Assembly (NCBI GenBank): GCA_963643035.1
Contig: CAVIKO010000007.1
Span: 6,568 to 70,567, forward strand
DNA length: 64,000 bases
Direction of reading: 5' to 3'
Origin: UMGS1696 sp963643035
GTDB taxonomy: Bacteria; Bacillota; Clostridia; Oscillospirales; CAG-272
Made by a program: the position numbers and the translations under genes
In this document: positions 35,852 to 45,032 of the stretch, in pieces
Layout: each line of letters starts with the position of its first letter
How positions within the stretch are numbered: the stretch's first letter is position 1
The notes under the pieces: model-generated
What the model was told of the DNA's origin: nothing
The model's input: only the letters and a program-made list of their open reading frames with translations
Database searches by the model: none

Positions 35852-36595
35852 ATGGCAATCTACGCAATTGCGGATACCCACCTCTCCGGCTCCGTTCCCA
35901 AATCCATGGAGAAATTCGGCCGGCGCTGGACAGGCTACACAGAAAAAATTGAGCGCAGATGGCGCGCGCTGGTCAACGATACAGACACCGTAGTCATCCC
36001 GGGAGACGTATCCTGGGGGATGAATCTCTCGGAAGCGGCAGCAGATTTCCGTTTTTTGGCAAGTCTTCCCGGGAAAAAGCTGATCGGCAAGGGAAATCAC
36101 GATTTCTGGTGGACAACTGTCACCAAAATGAAGAAGTTCTTTGACGAAGATGGGATCCACGGAATTGATTTTTTATACAACAACGCTTATGACGCAGGAA
36201 CAGCCATCCTATGCGGTACGCGCGGCTGGTTTCTTGAGGAGGCGCAGCAGAATACCGTGGCTCCCGTCGATTATGAAAAGCTCGTCAACCGGGAGACTAT
36301 CCGACTGGAGTTGTGTCTGCGGGAAGCACAACGCCTACAGGAAAATCGGTATTTGTGTGATAGAACGCTCACACCTATCCATGTGTTTCTCCACTTCCCG
36401 CCCATCCTCGGCACATTCCGCGTCGATTCCTTTGTAGAACTGTTCCACAAATACGGTGTCGGGGATGTCTGGTTTGGACATATCCATGGCAACTATTCCC
36501 TCCCTGCCACAACAATGGAAAACGGCATAAACTACCATCTCATCTCCGCCGATTTTCTGGATTTTTACCCTGCAAGAGTGACCGGAAATCCGTAA
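35852..36595 (+). CDS. Calcineurin-like metallophosphoesterase
   Basis: 247 residues. Metal motifs in order: IADTHLSG (D8, H10), VIPGDVSWG, KGNHDFWW, a His in HVFLHFPP and GHIHGNY. Members of this group are uncharacterised phosphohydrolases. The ATG lies 3 nt after the thrC stop without its own clear binding site, which points to translational coupling with thrC. Confidence 0.88.
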   Translation: MAIYAIADTHLSGSVPKSMEKFGRRWTGYTEKIERRWRALVNDTDTVVIPGDVSWGMNLSEAAADFRFLASLPGKKLIGKGNHDFWWTTVTKMKKFFDEDGIHGIDFLYNNAYDAGTAILCGTRGWFLEEAQQNTVAPVDYEKLVNRETIRLELCLREAQRLQENRYLCDRTLTPIHVFLHFPPILGTFRVDSFVELFHKYGVGDVWFGHIHGNYSLPATTMENGINYHLISADFLDFYPARVTGNP

Positions 36596-36739
36596 AGGGC
36601 TATAAATATTTCCAAGTTCGCACAATCCATAGTTTTGCCCGTTTCTGTATAAAGGCACTTGCTTAAGTCAGAACGAGCAAAATTGCTCTGCAGCCGCTCT
36701 CCGTCACAGAATTTTCATAAAACTTTTTGCACTCTGCCA

Positions 36740-36768
36740 TTGACTTTTGCATGAAAAAAAGGTACAAT
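36740..36768 (+). promoter_or_regulatory. Predicted promoter of tig
   Basis: TTGACT (36740-36745), 17-bp spacer, TACAAT (36763-36768). Confidence 0.8.
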
Positions 36769-36837
36769 ATAAAAAGCTATGTGAATCGCGCATCGAACTG
36801 CGCGGTATGCCATAAAATTACTGGAGGTTATATACCC

Positions 36838-38145
36838 ATGAGCAAGAAGTCCATTGACTCCATCGCAGCCAATCAATATAAACTGGTTTTTGACGTAGAT
36901 CGTCCGACCTTTGAGGCTGCCATCAACAAGGTTTTTAAGAAGCAGAACAAAAACATCACCATTCCCGGCTTCCGCAAGGGTCACGCACCCCGCGCCATCG
37001 TTGAAAAAATGTATGGCAAGGAAGTGTTCTACGAGGATGCCATCAACGAAATCATCCCTGACGCATATACCGAGGCGATGGAAGGCTTTGACAAAACCGT
37101 TGTCTCCCGTCCCGAATTTGATGTGGAATCCATCGACGACAACGGTGTGACCATGACCGCCACCTTCTTCGTAAAGCCGGATGCGGAAATCGCCGATTAT
37201 CTCGGGATCCCGGTAGAACGCGATGAGAAAGAAGCCACCGATGCAGAGGTTGACGAGGAGCTTTCCCGTGTGCAGCAGCGCAACTCCCGTATGATCGAAG
37301 TCACGGATCGCCCCGCACAGATTGGCGACAGCGCGAACATCGACTTTGAGGGTACCATCGATGGCGTTCCGTTTGAAGGCGGTAAGGCAGAAGGACATAC
37401 CCTCAAGCTCGGCTCCGGCCAGTTCATCCCCGGTTTCGAGGATCAGATCGTCGGTCACAACATTGGCGATACCTTTGATGTAACTGTCACCTTCCCGGAG
37501 GATTATCACGCCGATGAACTGAAGGGCAAGGAAGCTGTATTCCATTGCAAGCTCAACGGTCTTGAATACAATGAGCTGCCCGTTCTGGATGATGATTTTG
37601 CAAAGGACGTATCCGAATTCGACACCCTTGACGAATACAAAGCGGACATCAAGAACAAAGTCGCTGAAAAGCACAAAAAGGCGGCTGATAACGAGGTAGA
37701 AGAACAGATCATCAAGGCTCTCTGCGAAAAGCTCGTCTGCGATATTCCGGAGTGTATGTTTGAGAACGAGGTGGAAAACTTCGTGCGGGATTATGACAAT
37801 CGTCTGCGGATGCAGGGACTTGATCTTTCCACATACTTCCAGTACACTGGTATGGATCTCGATACTCTCCGCAAGAATATGCGTCCCGACGCAGAACGTC
37901 AGGTAAAGACCCGCCTTGCCCTCGAAAAGATCGCCGCACTGGAGAATCTGGAAGCAACAGCGGAGGAGATCGAAGCCGAATACGCCCGTCTCGCAGAAGC
38001 GTACAATATGGAAGTCGATAAAATCAAAGCTGCCGTTGCCAATGACGCTATCGCAGACGATCTCAAGGTCAAGAAGGCAATCGATCTCGTAAAAGACAAA
38101 GCGGTTGTGACAGTTAAGGCTCCGGAATCCGTTGACGCAGAATAA
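36838..38145 (+). CDS. tig: Trigger factor
   Basis: 435 residues. Ribosome-bound chaperone and prolyl isomerase. The N-terminal ribosome-binding signature is NITIPGFRKGHAPR (about residues 37-50). The FKBP domain spans about 150-240 (QIGDSANIDFEGTIDG, GSGQFIPGFEDQIVGHNIG). The helical C-terminal arm follows. ATG at 36838 is 10 nt from GGAGG. clpP and clpX come next, a classic order. Confidence 0.95.
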   Translation: MSKKSIDSIAANQYKLVFDVDRPTFEAAINKVFKKQNKNITIPGFRKGHAPRAIVEKMYGKEVFYEDAINEIIPDAYTEAMEGFDKTVVSRPEFDVESIDDNGVTMTATFFVKPDAEIADYLGIPVERDEKEATDAEVDEELSRVQQRNSRMIEVTDRPAQIGDSANIDFEGTIDGVPFEGGKAEGHTLKLGSGQFIPGFEDQIVGHNIGDTFDVTVTFPEDYHADELKGKEAVFHCKLNGLEYNELPVLDDDFAKDVSEFDTLDEYKADIKNKVAEKHKKAADNEVEEQIIKALCEKLVCDIPECMFENEVENFVRDYDNRLRMQGLDLSTYFQYTGMDLDTLRKNMRPDAERQVKTRLALEKIAALENLEATAEEIEAEYARLAEAYNMEVDKIKAAVANDAIADDLKVKKAIDLVKDKAVVTVKAPESVDAE

Positions 38146-38497
38146 GGGTATCGTCTTTACAAGGATCGCCTTTTTAAAGCGGGCAATATCTTTATAAATG
38201 AATAAGATGGGTGCGTTTTGTGCAATTCTATAGGACGTGTATGGCGTGACAGCTGTGCAGTACGTCCGGATTTATCACACATCGCCCGTCACAGGGTGGA
38301 GGAATTGCTGGGATATTGTTATCTGTATCGCCTGCAATTCCTCTGCTGTTTCTCGGAAAGCCCAACGTTTTCCCGATGCGTCGCTCCATCTTGCGCAGAC
38401 GTTATTGCGTTTCTGCACTCTTGGCGCAGCATCAACCGTAACCCGCCACTTTCCACCATATTATTTACAACATACTATCCACAAGGAGGTATATTTT
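38146..38497 (+). other. Intergenic region between tig and clpP
   Basis: 352 nt. No gene, clear promoter or terminator was recognised apart from the strong AAGGAGGT site just before clpP. Confidence 0.35.
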
Positions 38498-39082
38498 ATG
38501 GCACTCGTACCAATGGTAGTTGAACAGACAAATCGCGGAGAACGCTCCTACGATATTTTTTCGCGTCTTTTGAATGATCGTATCATCATACTTTCGGATG
38601 AGGTGAACGATGCGACCGCCTCTCTGGTGGTGGCGCAGCTTCTCTATCTCGAATCGCAGGATCCGGACAAGGATATCAATCTATACATCAACAGCCCCGG
38701 CGGATCTGTATCATCCGGTCTTGCCATTTATGACACGATGAATTTTGTGAAATGCGATGTTTCCACAACCTGCATCGGCATGGCGGCGAGCATGGGCGCA
38801 TTTCTGCTTTCCTCCGGCGCGAAGGGCAAACGGTTTGCACTCCCGAATGCAGAGATCATGATCCACCAGCCGCTTGGCGGAGCACAGGGACAGGCATCCG
38901 ATGTGAAGATCCATGCAGAACACATTCTCCGGACACGCGACCGTCTGAACAACATTTTGGCAGCAAACACGGGTAAATCCCTTGATGTAATTGCCGCCGA
39001 CACCGAACGCGATAATTTCATGACTGCCGCGCAGGCTGCGGAATACGGACTCATCGACAGCGTTCTCACGCACCGGGCTTAA
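38498..39082 (+). CDS. clpP: ATP-dependent Clp protease proteolytic subunit
   Basis: 194 residues. The catalytic triad is S98 (GMAASMGAF), H123 (IMIHQP) and D172 (TERDNF), matching the usual positions. N-terminal VPMVVEQTNRGERSYDIFSR is typical. It forms the protease barrel fed by ClpX, encoded 337 nt downstream. ATG at 38498 is 7 nt after AAGGAGGT; the frame is open far upstream to 38237 but that part is not ClpP-like. Confidence 0.97.
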   Translation: MALVPMVVEQTNRGERSYDIFSRLLNDRIIILSDEVNDATASLVVAQLLYLESQDPDKDINLYINSPGGSVSSGLAIYDTMNFVKCDVSTTCIGMAASMGAFLLSSGAKGKRFALPNAEIMIHQPLGGAQGQASDVKIHAEHILRTRDRLNNILAANTGKSLDVIAADTERDNFMTAAQAAEYGLIDSVLTHRA

Positions 39083-39144
39083 TCGGACACAGGAAACAGG
39101 GGATGCGGTAGGAGAACGATCACCTATAAACCAATGAATCAATG

Positions 39145-39194
39145 GATTCATTGAATGCATCGTCAGATTCATTGAATGCATCGTTGGATTCATT
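39145..39194 (+). repeat. 21-bp tandem repeat upstream of clpX
   Basis: GATTCATTGAATGCATCGT plus two bases, at 39145-39165 and 39166-39186, then a truncated third unit GATTCATT. Confidence 0.8.
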
Positions 39195-39214
39195 CCGCAC
39201 CGCAAAACTTTTAC
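39189..39214 (+). repeat. Dispersed intergenic repeat, copy B
   Basis: TTCATTCCGCACCGCAAAAC then TTTTAC; differs at a few bases from copies at 31021 and 49563. Confidence 0.6.
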
Positions 39215-39419
39215 AACGGAATTGGAATAGATTTTATTTTTATAACCTAAGGCTGGTTGAGAGTGTTTGTACGGCTCGTTTGCAGCGGTAAAATACCGCT
39301 ATCGTTTGGGTTCGTCTGGCTTTGGATTTTGCCGCTTCTCTTTCCATTTCTCATTTTCCTCTTTCCCTCTTATTCTCCTTCCCCTTTCGCTATTTTTACA
39401 GAAAGGTTACTTTTACTTC

Positions 39420-40754
39420 ATGGCAAAAAACAATACATCCGGTGGGCGTATGCAGATTCGGCACAGCTGTTCCTTTTGCGGAAGAGATGAGGAACAAGTC
39501 GAATTTCTGATTCCTTCACCGACAGGACTATACATTTGCGACAAGTGCATTGAGGCGTGCAACGACATCATTTTCGATCATATGAATGATGCAGAAAACG
39601 CTGCGCACGGTTCGGATTCCCTCGACGCGGAGAAGCTGCCTACTCCGCGCGAGATGAAAGCAACATTGGATCAGTACGTGATCGGGCAGGATGATGCAAA
39701 AATCGCACTGTCGGTAGCAGTATACAACCACTATAAGCGACTGCTGCACAATGATCGACGTATGAAGCTCGAAAAGCTCCAAAAATCGAAAGCAATGAAA
39801 AAGACAGACGCGCCGCCAGCAGCGGAACCGGAGGAGGTCGAAATCCAGAAGAGCAACGTACTTCTGATCGGTCCGACCGGCGTTGGCAAAACATTCTTAG
39901 CACAGACTTTGGCAAAAACACTCGAGGTGCCGTTTGCCATCGCGGATGCCACAACCTTGACGGAAGCTGGCTATGTCGGCGAGGATGTGGAGAACATTCT
40001 GCTCCGACTGATTCAGGCGGCGGATTACGACGTCGAACTTGCGGAGCGCGGCATCATTTACATCGATGAAATCGACAAAATTTCCCGTCGGAGTGAAAAT
40101 AGGTCAATCACCAGAGACGTATCCGGTGAGGGTGTGCAGCAAGCTCTGCTCAAGATTCTGGAAGGCACAACGGCTAACGTACCTCCACAGGGCGGACGCA
40201 AGCATCCGAATCAGGAATTCATTCAGATCCATACGGAGAACATTCTCTTCATCTGCGGCGGTGCGTTCGACACCCTCGATCAGATCATCGCGGAACGGCA
40301 GGGGCAATCCTCCATGGGCTTCCTCGGCGATGTGAAAACGAAGGAGGATCGACAGAAGGAGAAACTGTTCCACGATGTCACCGCGCACGATATTGTCAAA
40401 TTTGGGTTGATTCCGGAGCTTGTCGGTCGTCTCCCCGTGATTGTAGGACTGGAAAATCTCGACTGCGATGCGCTTGTGCGGATCCTAAAAGAGCCGAAAA
40501 ACGCAATTACGAAGCAGTATCAGAAGCTGTTCGAAATGGACAATGTCGCACTTACTTTTACAGACGATGCTCTCCACGCAGTCGCAGAAAAAGCGATCGA
40601 ACGGAACACAGGCGCGCGTGGTCTCCGCTCGATATTGGAGGAAGTCATGACGCAGATCATGTTCGACATTCCCTCCCGCGACGATATTGCCGCTGTCACG
40701 ATCACCAGAGACTGCATTACAAACGGTGCAGAACCGGAAATCACGTTGCAATAA
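39420..40754 (+). CDS. clpX: ATP-dependent Clp protease ATP-binding subunit ClpX
   Basis: 444 residues. An N-terminal zinc finger with C17, C20, C40 and C43, Walker A GPTGVGKT, Walker B IIYIDEIDK, the pore loop GYVGEDVE and sensor-2 GARGLRSILEE are all present. It unfolds substrates for ClpP. ATG at 39420 has AAAGG 13 nt upstream, which is long; ATG at 39450 is an alternative just before the zinc finger. A bidirectional terminator follows. Confidence 0.97.
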   Translation: MAKNNTSGGRMQIRHSCSFCGRDEEQVEFLIPSPTGLYICDKCIEACNDIIFDHMNDAENAAHGSDSLDAEKLPTPREMKATLDQYVIGQDDAKIALSVAVYNHYKRLLHNDRRMKLEKLQKSKAMKKTDAPPAAEPEEVEIQKSNVLLIGPTGVGKTFLAQTLAKTLEVPFAIADATTLTEAGYVGEDVENILLRLIQAADYDVELAERGIIYIDEIDKISRRSENRSITRDVSGEGVQQALLKILEGTTANVPPQGGRKHPNQEFIQIHTENILFICGGAFDTLDQIIAERQGQSSMGFLGDVKTKEDRQKEKLFHDVTAHDIVKFGLIPELVGRLPVIVGLENLDCDALVRILKEPKNAITKQYQKLFEMDNVALTFTDDALHAVAEKAIERNTGARGLRSILEEVMTQIMFDIPSRDDIAAVTITRDCITNGAEPEITLQ

Positions 40755-40805
40755 TCGGCATTTCGCACAATTGTTTCCGCATTTTTTGTATCTTTTATCC
40801 AATCA

Positions 40806-40862
40806 AAAACCGGAGGATTTCCACTGTGAGATATACCCACAGGGATCCTCCGGTTTTCTTTT
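40806..40862. terminator. Bidirectional terminator after clpX
   Basis: AAAACCGGAGGAT and ATCCTCCGGTTTT arms with a T-run on the plus strand and TTTTTG on the minus side. Confidence 0.9.
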
Positions 40863-40925
40863 AGGTTCGATAGGACGCAGATGTATATTTTTCTGCGTTT
40901 TCCACTCCCATTTTCTTTTGCACGC

Positions 40926-41159
40926 TTAGTCGAACCACCACACCGTGTTCTTCATCAGAACCGTGATGATGTCGATCAGCCACATAAACGGCACACCGAT
41001 AATGAGTACCAGCACCGCCACGATCACGCCGCCGAGATTGTTTTTGTTCAAGCTTTTGCATATGCGGTAAATCCACCACACAATGTCCACGCCGGGCAGA
41101 GCAAGCACCAGTTTCATAATCTGCGGTAAGGCGTCTATGGAATCGATCAAGGTTTTCAT
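40926..41159 (-). CDS. Small two-helix membrane protein, function unknown
   Basis: 77 residues. Hydrophobic segments at about 10-30 (amphipathic) and 42-70 (GGVIVAVLVLIIGVPFMWLIDIITVL). AGGAGGG lies 7 nt before the ATG, good evidence for a real gene. The Trp- and Ile-rich composition recalls small membrane proteins of Firmicutes such as bacteriocin-immunity or Pmp3-like ones, but no family was recognised. The terminator at 40806 serves it. Confidence 0.65.
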   Translation of the reverse strand: MKTLIDSIDALPQIMKLVLALPGVDIVWWIYRICKSLNKNNLGGVIVAVLVLIIGVPFMWLIDIITVLMKNTVWWFD

Positions 41160-41290
41160 GTGTATTCCCTCCTATTTTTTCTTCCGTATGCTACGGAGTT
41201 ACTTTTATGCAATGATAGTATACCACATAACGCGCGCAAAATCCATGTAGAAATGCAAAGAGTTTTCTTAAAATTCGATGAAGAAACCTG

Positions 41291-43060
41291 TCATTTTCCT
41301 AAATTCGGCACATCCAATATATCAAATGCCCCCGACAGCGCGTCCTCTTTTGTGGCACAGGATTCCGTATACTGTCCGCGGAATATCGCTTTCCACTGTC
41401 CCTTTTTGAATTTATCCGGGTACAGCGTGATGATTTCCCCGTGGTATTTTACATATTCGTTTCCGTTTCTGCTCTTCTTACGCGGCAGTGCAAGGAACGT
41501 CTCCCGTCTTGCCTGCCGGTTTTTGAATGCATTTTCCCGCAGTCGCGCCGCCTCCGGATCCCCCTCCATACGTCCGGCACATACGCAGCCTGCACCGATT
41601 GTACGTGGATATTCCGGGTGACGCATGACATGCACATAGCGGATGATCTGCTTGCCGCACATGCGGCAGGTGCCGACCAGCGCGCCGAGATCTATCACCC
41701 CCTCGCATGTCCATCCCTCGTGCGGCACGTCATTCCTCTTCCATAAATTGGTCTCGCCGGGTTCCGCAGGCGCGCGATTCCATTCCGCATTCCGGTATCG
41801 CATCGGCATTTCCAATTTGGTGGTTTCTTCCCTCTGCAGCTGCTCTTCACGCGCTGCACGCTTCCGCTCACCCTCCGTTGGCTTGCTCTCTCCTCCGAAT
41901 GCATCTGCGTTTTGTTGTTCCGCACGATCCTCTCCGTTTTGCGGTACGTTCTCGTTCTTTCCCGGATCCGCAAAAGCCATCTGCACATCGTCTGTCACCG
42001 TCGTTTCCACATCGGATTCATTTCCATTTTCTTCCTTTTCAGCCGTATCGGCTTCACATCTGCCCATACATTCTTCGGGCAGGAGCATATCCGTTTCTGC
42101 CAAATCAAGCGTACACGTTCCTGACACTTCCGCGGTATTTTCTGTATCCTCCTCTCCATTTTCCATGCCGCCCTGTGTCTTTTCCGTCATTTCACGAATT
42201 TCTGTTTCCGCAACGTTTGGCTGGGTAAGGGATTGTACAGATGCGTTTTCTGCTTCCCTCGCCATCCGAAGGGCTTCTTCCCGCATGGCGTCCAACGCGT
42301 TCCATGCACCAAAATTGTAATCCATACTCACGGGCCGAGCCGCGCCATTTTCAAATAAGATCTCATACACACGCCGCTGCGGATCCATTCCCGTTATGGT
42401 CCCTCGTCCGAAAACCGCATGCTGTACCACATCGCCGATCTTGCGAACTTCGTCGTCTGTTCTTTCATCTTCTTCCTTTTTCTCATCTCCGGGATACAGT
42501 TCCTTCGGTACGACGCCAATGCGGGTGTAATTTTCCTCTCCCATTTCAAAGAGGAATCTGGACGGACGTTTCACCGCAGATTTTCCCTGACCGATCGACG
42601 TCCCCTCAGATTCTGTCATATACAACCGCTGCATCGCGCGGGTCAATGCCACAAAACACAGCCGCCGTTCCTCCTCGAGTCCCGCTTCTTTTCGCTCTTC
42701 CAGCGTCCGTGCCGATGGAAACACCCCTTCTGACATGCCGCAAACGAAGCAAACGGGAAATTCAAGTCCCTTTGCGGCGTGGATGGTCATCAACCGCACC
42801 GCGTCCGATTCCTCCTCCCGTTCTGCAGATTCCACGGCGATTTGTTGTAAATAGAGATCCAGCGGATACGTCTCCCCCCAATCCCGCTCTCGCGCAACCG
42901 TCATCCGCTTCAATTCCGACAGGTTGTCAAGGCGCTCCATGCTGCCGTTTTCCCGAATGTACTGCTCATATCCCGTTTTGGTCAGCACCTCATCGAGAAT
43001 CGCAGACGGCGTCATGTCCGTTTTACGAACGCGCAGATCCTCTATGATTCAATCAGCGGC
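41291..43060 (-). CDS. UvrD/PcrA-type helicase, C-terminal part after a frameshift, with Cys-rich extension
   Basis: This frame continues the helicase started at 44427. It holds helicase motifs V-VI (VRLMTIHAAKGLEFPVCFV, RRLCFVALTRAMQRLYM), then a PcrA-like C-terminal Tudor-type segment (IGDVVQHAVFGRGTITGM). A ~170-residue acidic, probably disordered linker follows. The last ~150 residues form an extra domain with CRMCGK and GAGCVCAGRM, likely zinc-binding, plus RNGNEYVKYHGE. The first methionine is at 43015, but open frame before it (EDLRVRKTDM) is clearly helicase, so this is the same gene with one base missing near 43044. Confidence 0.85.
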
Positions 43061-44427
43061 TGGATTCTTGCTTTGTGAAACTGCTCCGAATAAAGCTTTA
43101 ACGTTTCCCATAGGGACGTCCCCTGATTTGCTGCGAGCAGTTTCAGATTTTGCATCTTTGCGCGCCCGAATTGCCGTTTCGGCACGTTAATCACACGCTC
43201 CAATGCCAAATCATCGTCTCCGCTCACCAGCGACAAATACGCAATCGCGTCCCGGATTTCCATCCGATCGTAGAATCGCGTGCTGCCGTATAGGGTGTAC
43301 GGGATATTCGCCTGCATCAGTGCCTGCTCCACAAATCGGGACACAAAACCCGCTCGGTACAGAATCGCCATATCCTTGTACGCTATGTTTTCCTTGTGCA
43401 ATTTCAAAATCTCTCCGCTTAAAAACGCACCTTCCTCCCGTTCGCTTTTCGCATGACAATGAATCACAGCTTCTCCATTTGGATCCGTTGTGTACAGCGA
43501 CTTCTTGATCCGATTCCGGTTGTGATCGATCAGGGTGTTCGCAACGCGAAGAATGTTCGCTGTGGAACGATAATTGCGATTGAGAAATATCGTTTGTGCA
43601 CCGGGAAATTGTTCGTCAAATTTAACAAGCAGCGACACATCTGCACCACGCCATTCGTATATATTCTGATCCGGGTCTCCCACTACGAACAGATTGTGGT
43701 GCACCGCTGATAGGATCCGGAGCAATCGAAGTTCTCGGCGGGATGAATCCTGAAACTCATCGACCTCAATATAATACAGCCTCTGTGCCCATTTGTCCCG
43801 CGTTTCCGGATAGCGGTCAAACAGAGCGAATGTGAATGCGATCAAATCGTCAAAATCCAGTCCGAAGACCTTCTTTTGACGCGCCAGATACCGCCGAATC
43901 ACCTCCTGCTCTGTCCCATCCCCTTGGATCTGGATCGACTGCAAGTCCCCTTGCAGCAACGGCTGCACATACTTTTCATCTGCCTTTAATTTATGTACCT
44001 TATCTAATATTTTTTCAAAGGTTGCACGATCCAACTTGATTTCGAGTTCTCCATAGATTTCCTCCAGGATTTTCTTCTGATCTCCCTCATCCAAGATACC
44101 GAATGCCTGCGGATAGAAGAGCCTATGGATGTCCTCTCGCAGCACACGTACACAAAATCCGTGATACGTCGTAATCAGACTGTTGTCGCATCCCTCTCCC
44201 ACCAGCGCACGGACACGCCGTTTCATCTCACCGGCAGCTTTGGCAGTAAACGTAACGCACAAAATATTTCCCGGATGGATCCCGGCGGCGTTCACGAGAT
44301 AGGCATAGCGATGTGTCAGCGTTTTTGTTTTGCCGGAACCGGCGCCCGCTATGATCCGGACATACCCCTCTGTCGCCGTGATTGCCTCAATCTGCTGCGT
44401 ATTCAGGTTCTTGAATATATTCTGCAT
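43042..44427 (-). CDS. UvrD/PcrA-type DNA helicase, N-terminal part before a frameshift
   Basis: 461 residues with the superfamily 1 motor: Q motif NLNTQQIEAI, Walker A AGAGSGKTKTL, motif Ia VTFTAKAAGEM, Walker B YIEVDEFQDSS, motif III VVGDPDQNIYEWRGA and motif IV NRNYRSTANIL. It unwinds DNA in repair and clears blocked forks. The product would stop at QPLIES; inserting one base after the TCA codon restores the expected IEDLRVR continuation. ATG at 44427 is 9 nt after GGAGAAGG; ATG at 44436 overlaps the site. Whether the break is real or an assembly error is unknown. Confidence 0.88.
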   Translation of the reverse strand: MQNIFKNLNTQQIEAITATEGYVRIIAGAGSGKTKTLTHRYAYLVNAAGIHPGNILCVTFTAKAAGEMKRRVRALVGEGCDNSLITTYHGFCVRVLREDIHRLFYPQAFGILDEGDQKKILEEIYGELEIKLDRATFEKILDKVHKLKADEKYVQPLLQGDLQSIQIQGDGTEQEVIRRYLARQKKVFGLDFDDLIAFTFALFDRYPETRDKWAQRLYYIEVDEFQDSSRRELRLLRILSAVHHNLFVVGDPDQNIYEWRGADVSLLVKFDEQFPGAQTIFLNRNYRSTANILRVANTLIDHNRNRIKKSLYTTDPNGEAVIHCHAKSEREEGAFLSGEILKLHKENIAYKDMAILYRAGFVSRFVEQALMQANIPYTLYGSTRFYDRMEIRDAIAYLSLVSGDDDLALERVINVPKRQFGRAKMQNLKLLAANQGTSLWETLKLYSEQFHKARIQPLIES

Positions 44428-44489
44428 AACGCACATCCTTCTCCGCCTGTCATTGTAGACGTCACATCCCCGTTTGTTCGTCTGTCGGC

Positions 44490-44812
44490 CTACTCTTCTC
44501 TATTTCTATACGAATTCACCCATTCGTCCGTCGTCTTATGCAATGCGCGCTGATTTTCCGGGTCCCAATAACCACCGGCAATGAACTTATCCCACGCCAG
44601 AGTCACAATCTGGATCGTTTTGCGAAATTCCACATGCCGATCCCAACGCACCATGCATTCCTCATCGAGTATTTTTCCGAGAACCAGCTGTATTTTTCCT
44701 GCATCCACCGCGTTTTTCCGGCTCACCGCATCGATTGTCCCCGAAAGACAGGCAAAATACAGCTTTTACCGGCAACATAGGCGAATTTTTTCACAATCTT
44801 CTGACCGGGCAT
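44490..44812 (-). pseudogene. Small unknown protein gene with a one-base frameshift
   Basis: A ~107-residue product emerges if one A is added to the A4 run at 44764-44767: MPGQKIVKKFAYVAGK joins to KLYFACLSGTIDAVSR and on to the end DEWVNSYRNREE. Without it, the first frame stops after 25 codons. The C-terminal 78 residues stay open from a GTG at 44726. A promoter lies at 44833-44861, but no clear binding site precedes the ATG. It is 62 nt upstream of the helicase gene and may be cotranscribed. Not recognised; basic N-terminus and several Trp suggest a small soluble protein. Confidence 0.5.
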
Positions 44813-44832
44813 CGAGAAGTATATCCGTCTAT

Positions 44833-44861
44833 AGTATACCATATTTTCCCGCGTTTCACAA
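44833..44861 (-). promoter_or_regulatory. Predicted promoter for the small gene and helicase
   Basis: Minus strand TTGTGA, 17-bp spacer, TATACT. Confidence 0.6.
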
Positions 44862-44966
44862 GAGCTTTTTATGGATTTGGTTATTGTACGCGCATATTTA
44901 TGCAGTGCAATTTCGCTGTCGCTCGGACCATACCGTTTTTTTGTCGCTCTTTTCGGGAAACAACAA

Positions 44967-45017
44967 AAATTCCCCGCGGATACGGCGTTTTTCCCGCCGC
45001 ACCCATCGGGGAATTTT
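44967..45017 (-). terminator. Terminator after the predicted glycosidase
   Basis: AAAATTCCCCG and CGGGGAATTTT arms lie 16 nt downstream of the stop, with T-rich sequence following on the minus strand. Confidence 0.75.
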
Positions 45018-45032
45018 CAGCATATCAGGACA

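Larger units (their letters stand above)
39083..39419 (+). other. Repeat-bearing intergenic region between clpP and clpX
   Basis: 337 nt. It holds a 21-bp tandem repeat (39145-39194), a copy of the dispersed repeat (39189-39214), then a pyrimidine-rich stretch leading to AAAGG 13 nt before clpX. No clear promoter. Confidence 0.5.

Noticed and set aside
43040..43060. Programmed ribosomal frameshift in the helicase
   Set aside because: No X XXY YYZ slippery site or downstream structure was seen at the junction; a single-base loss explains it more simply.
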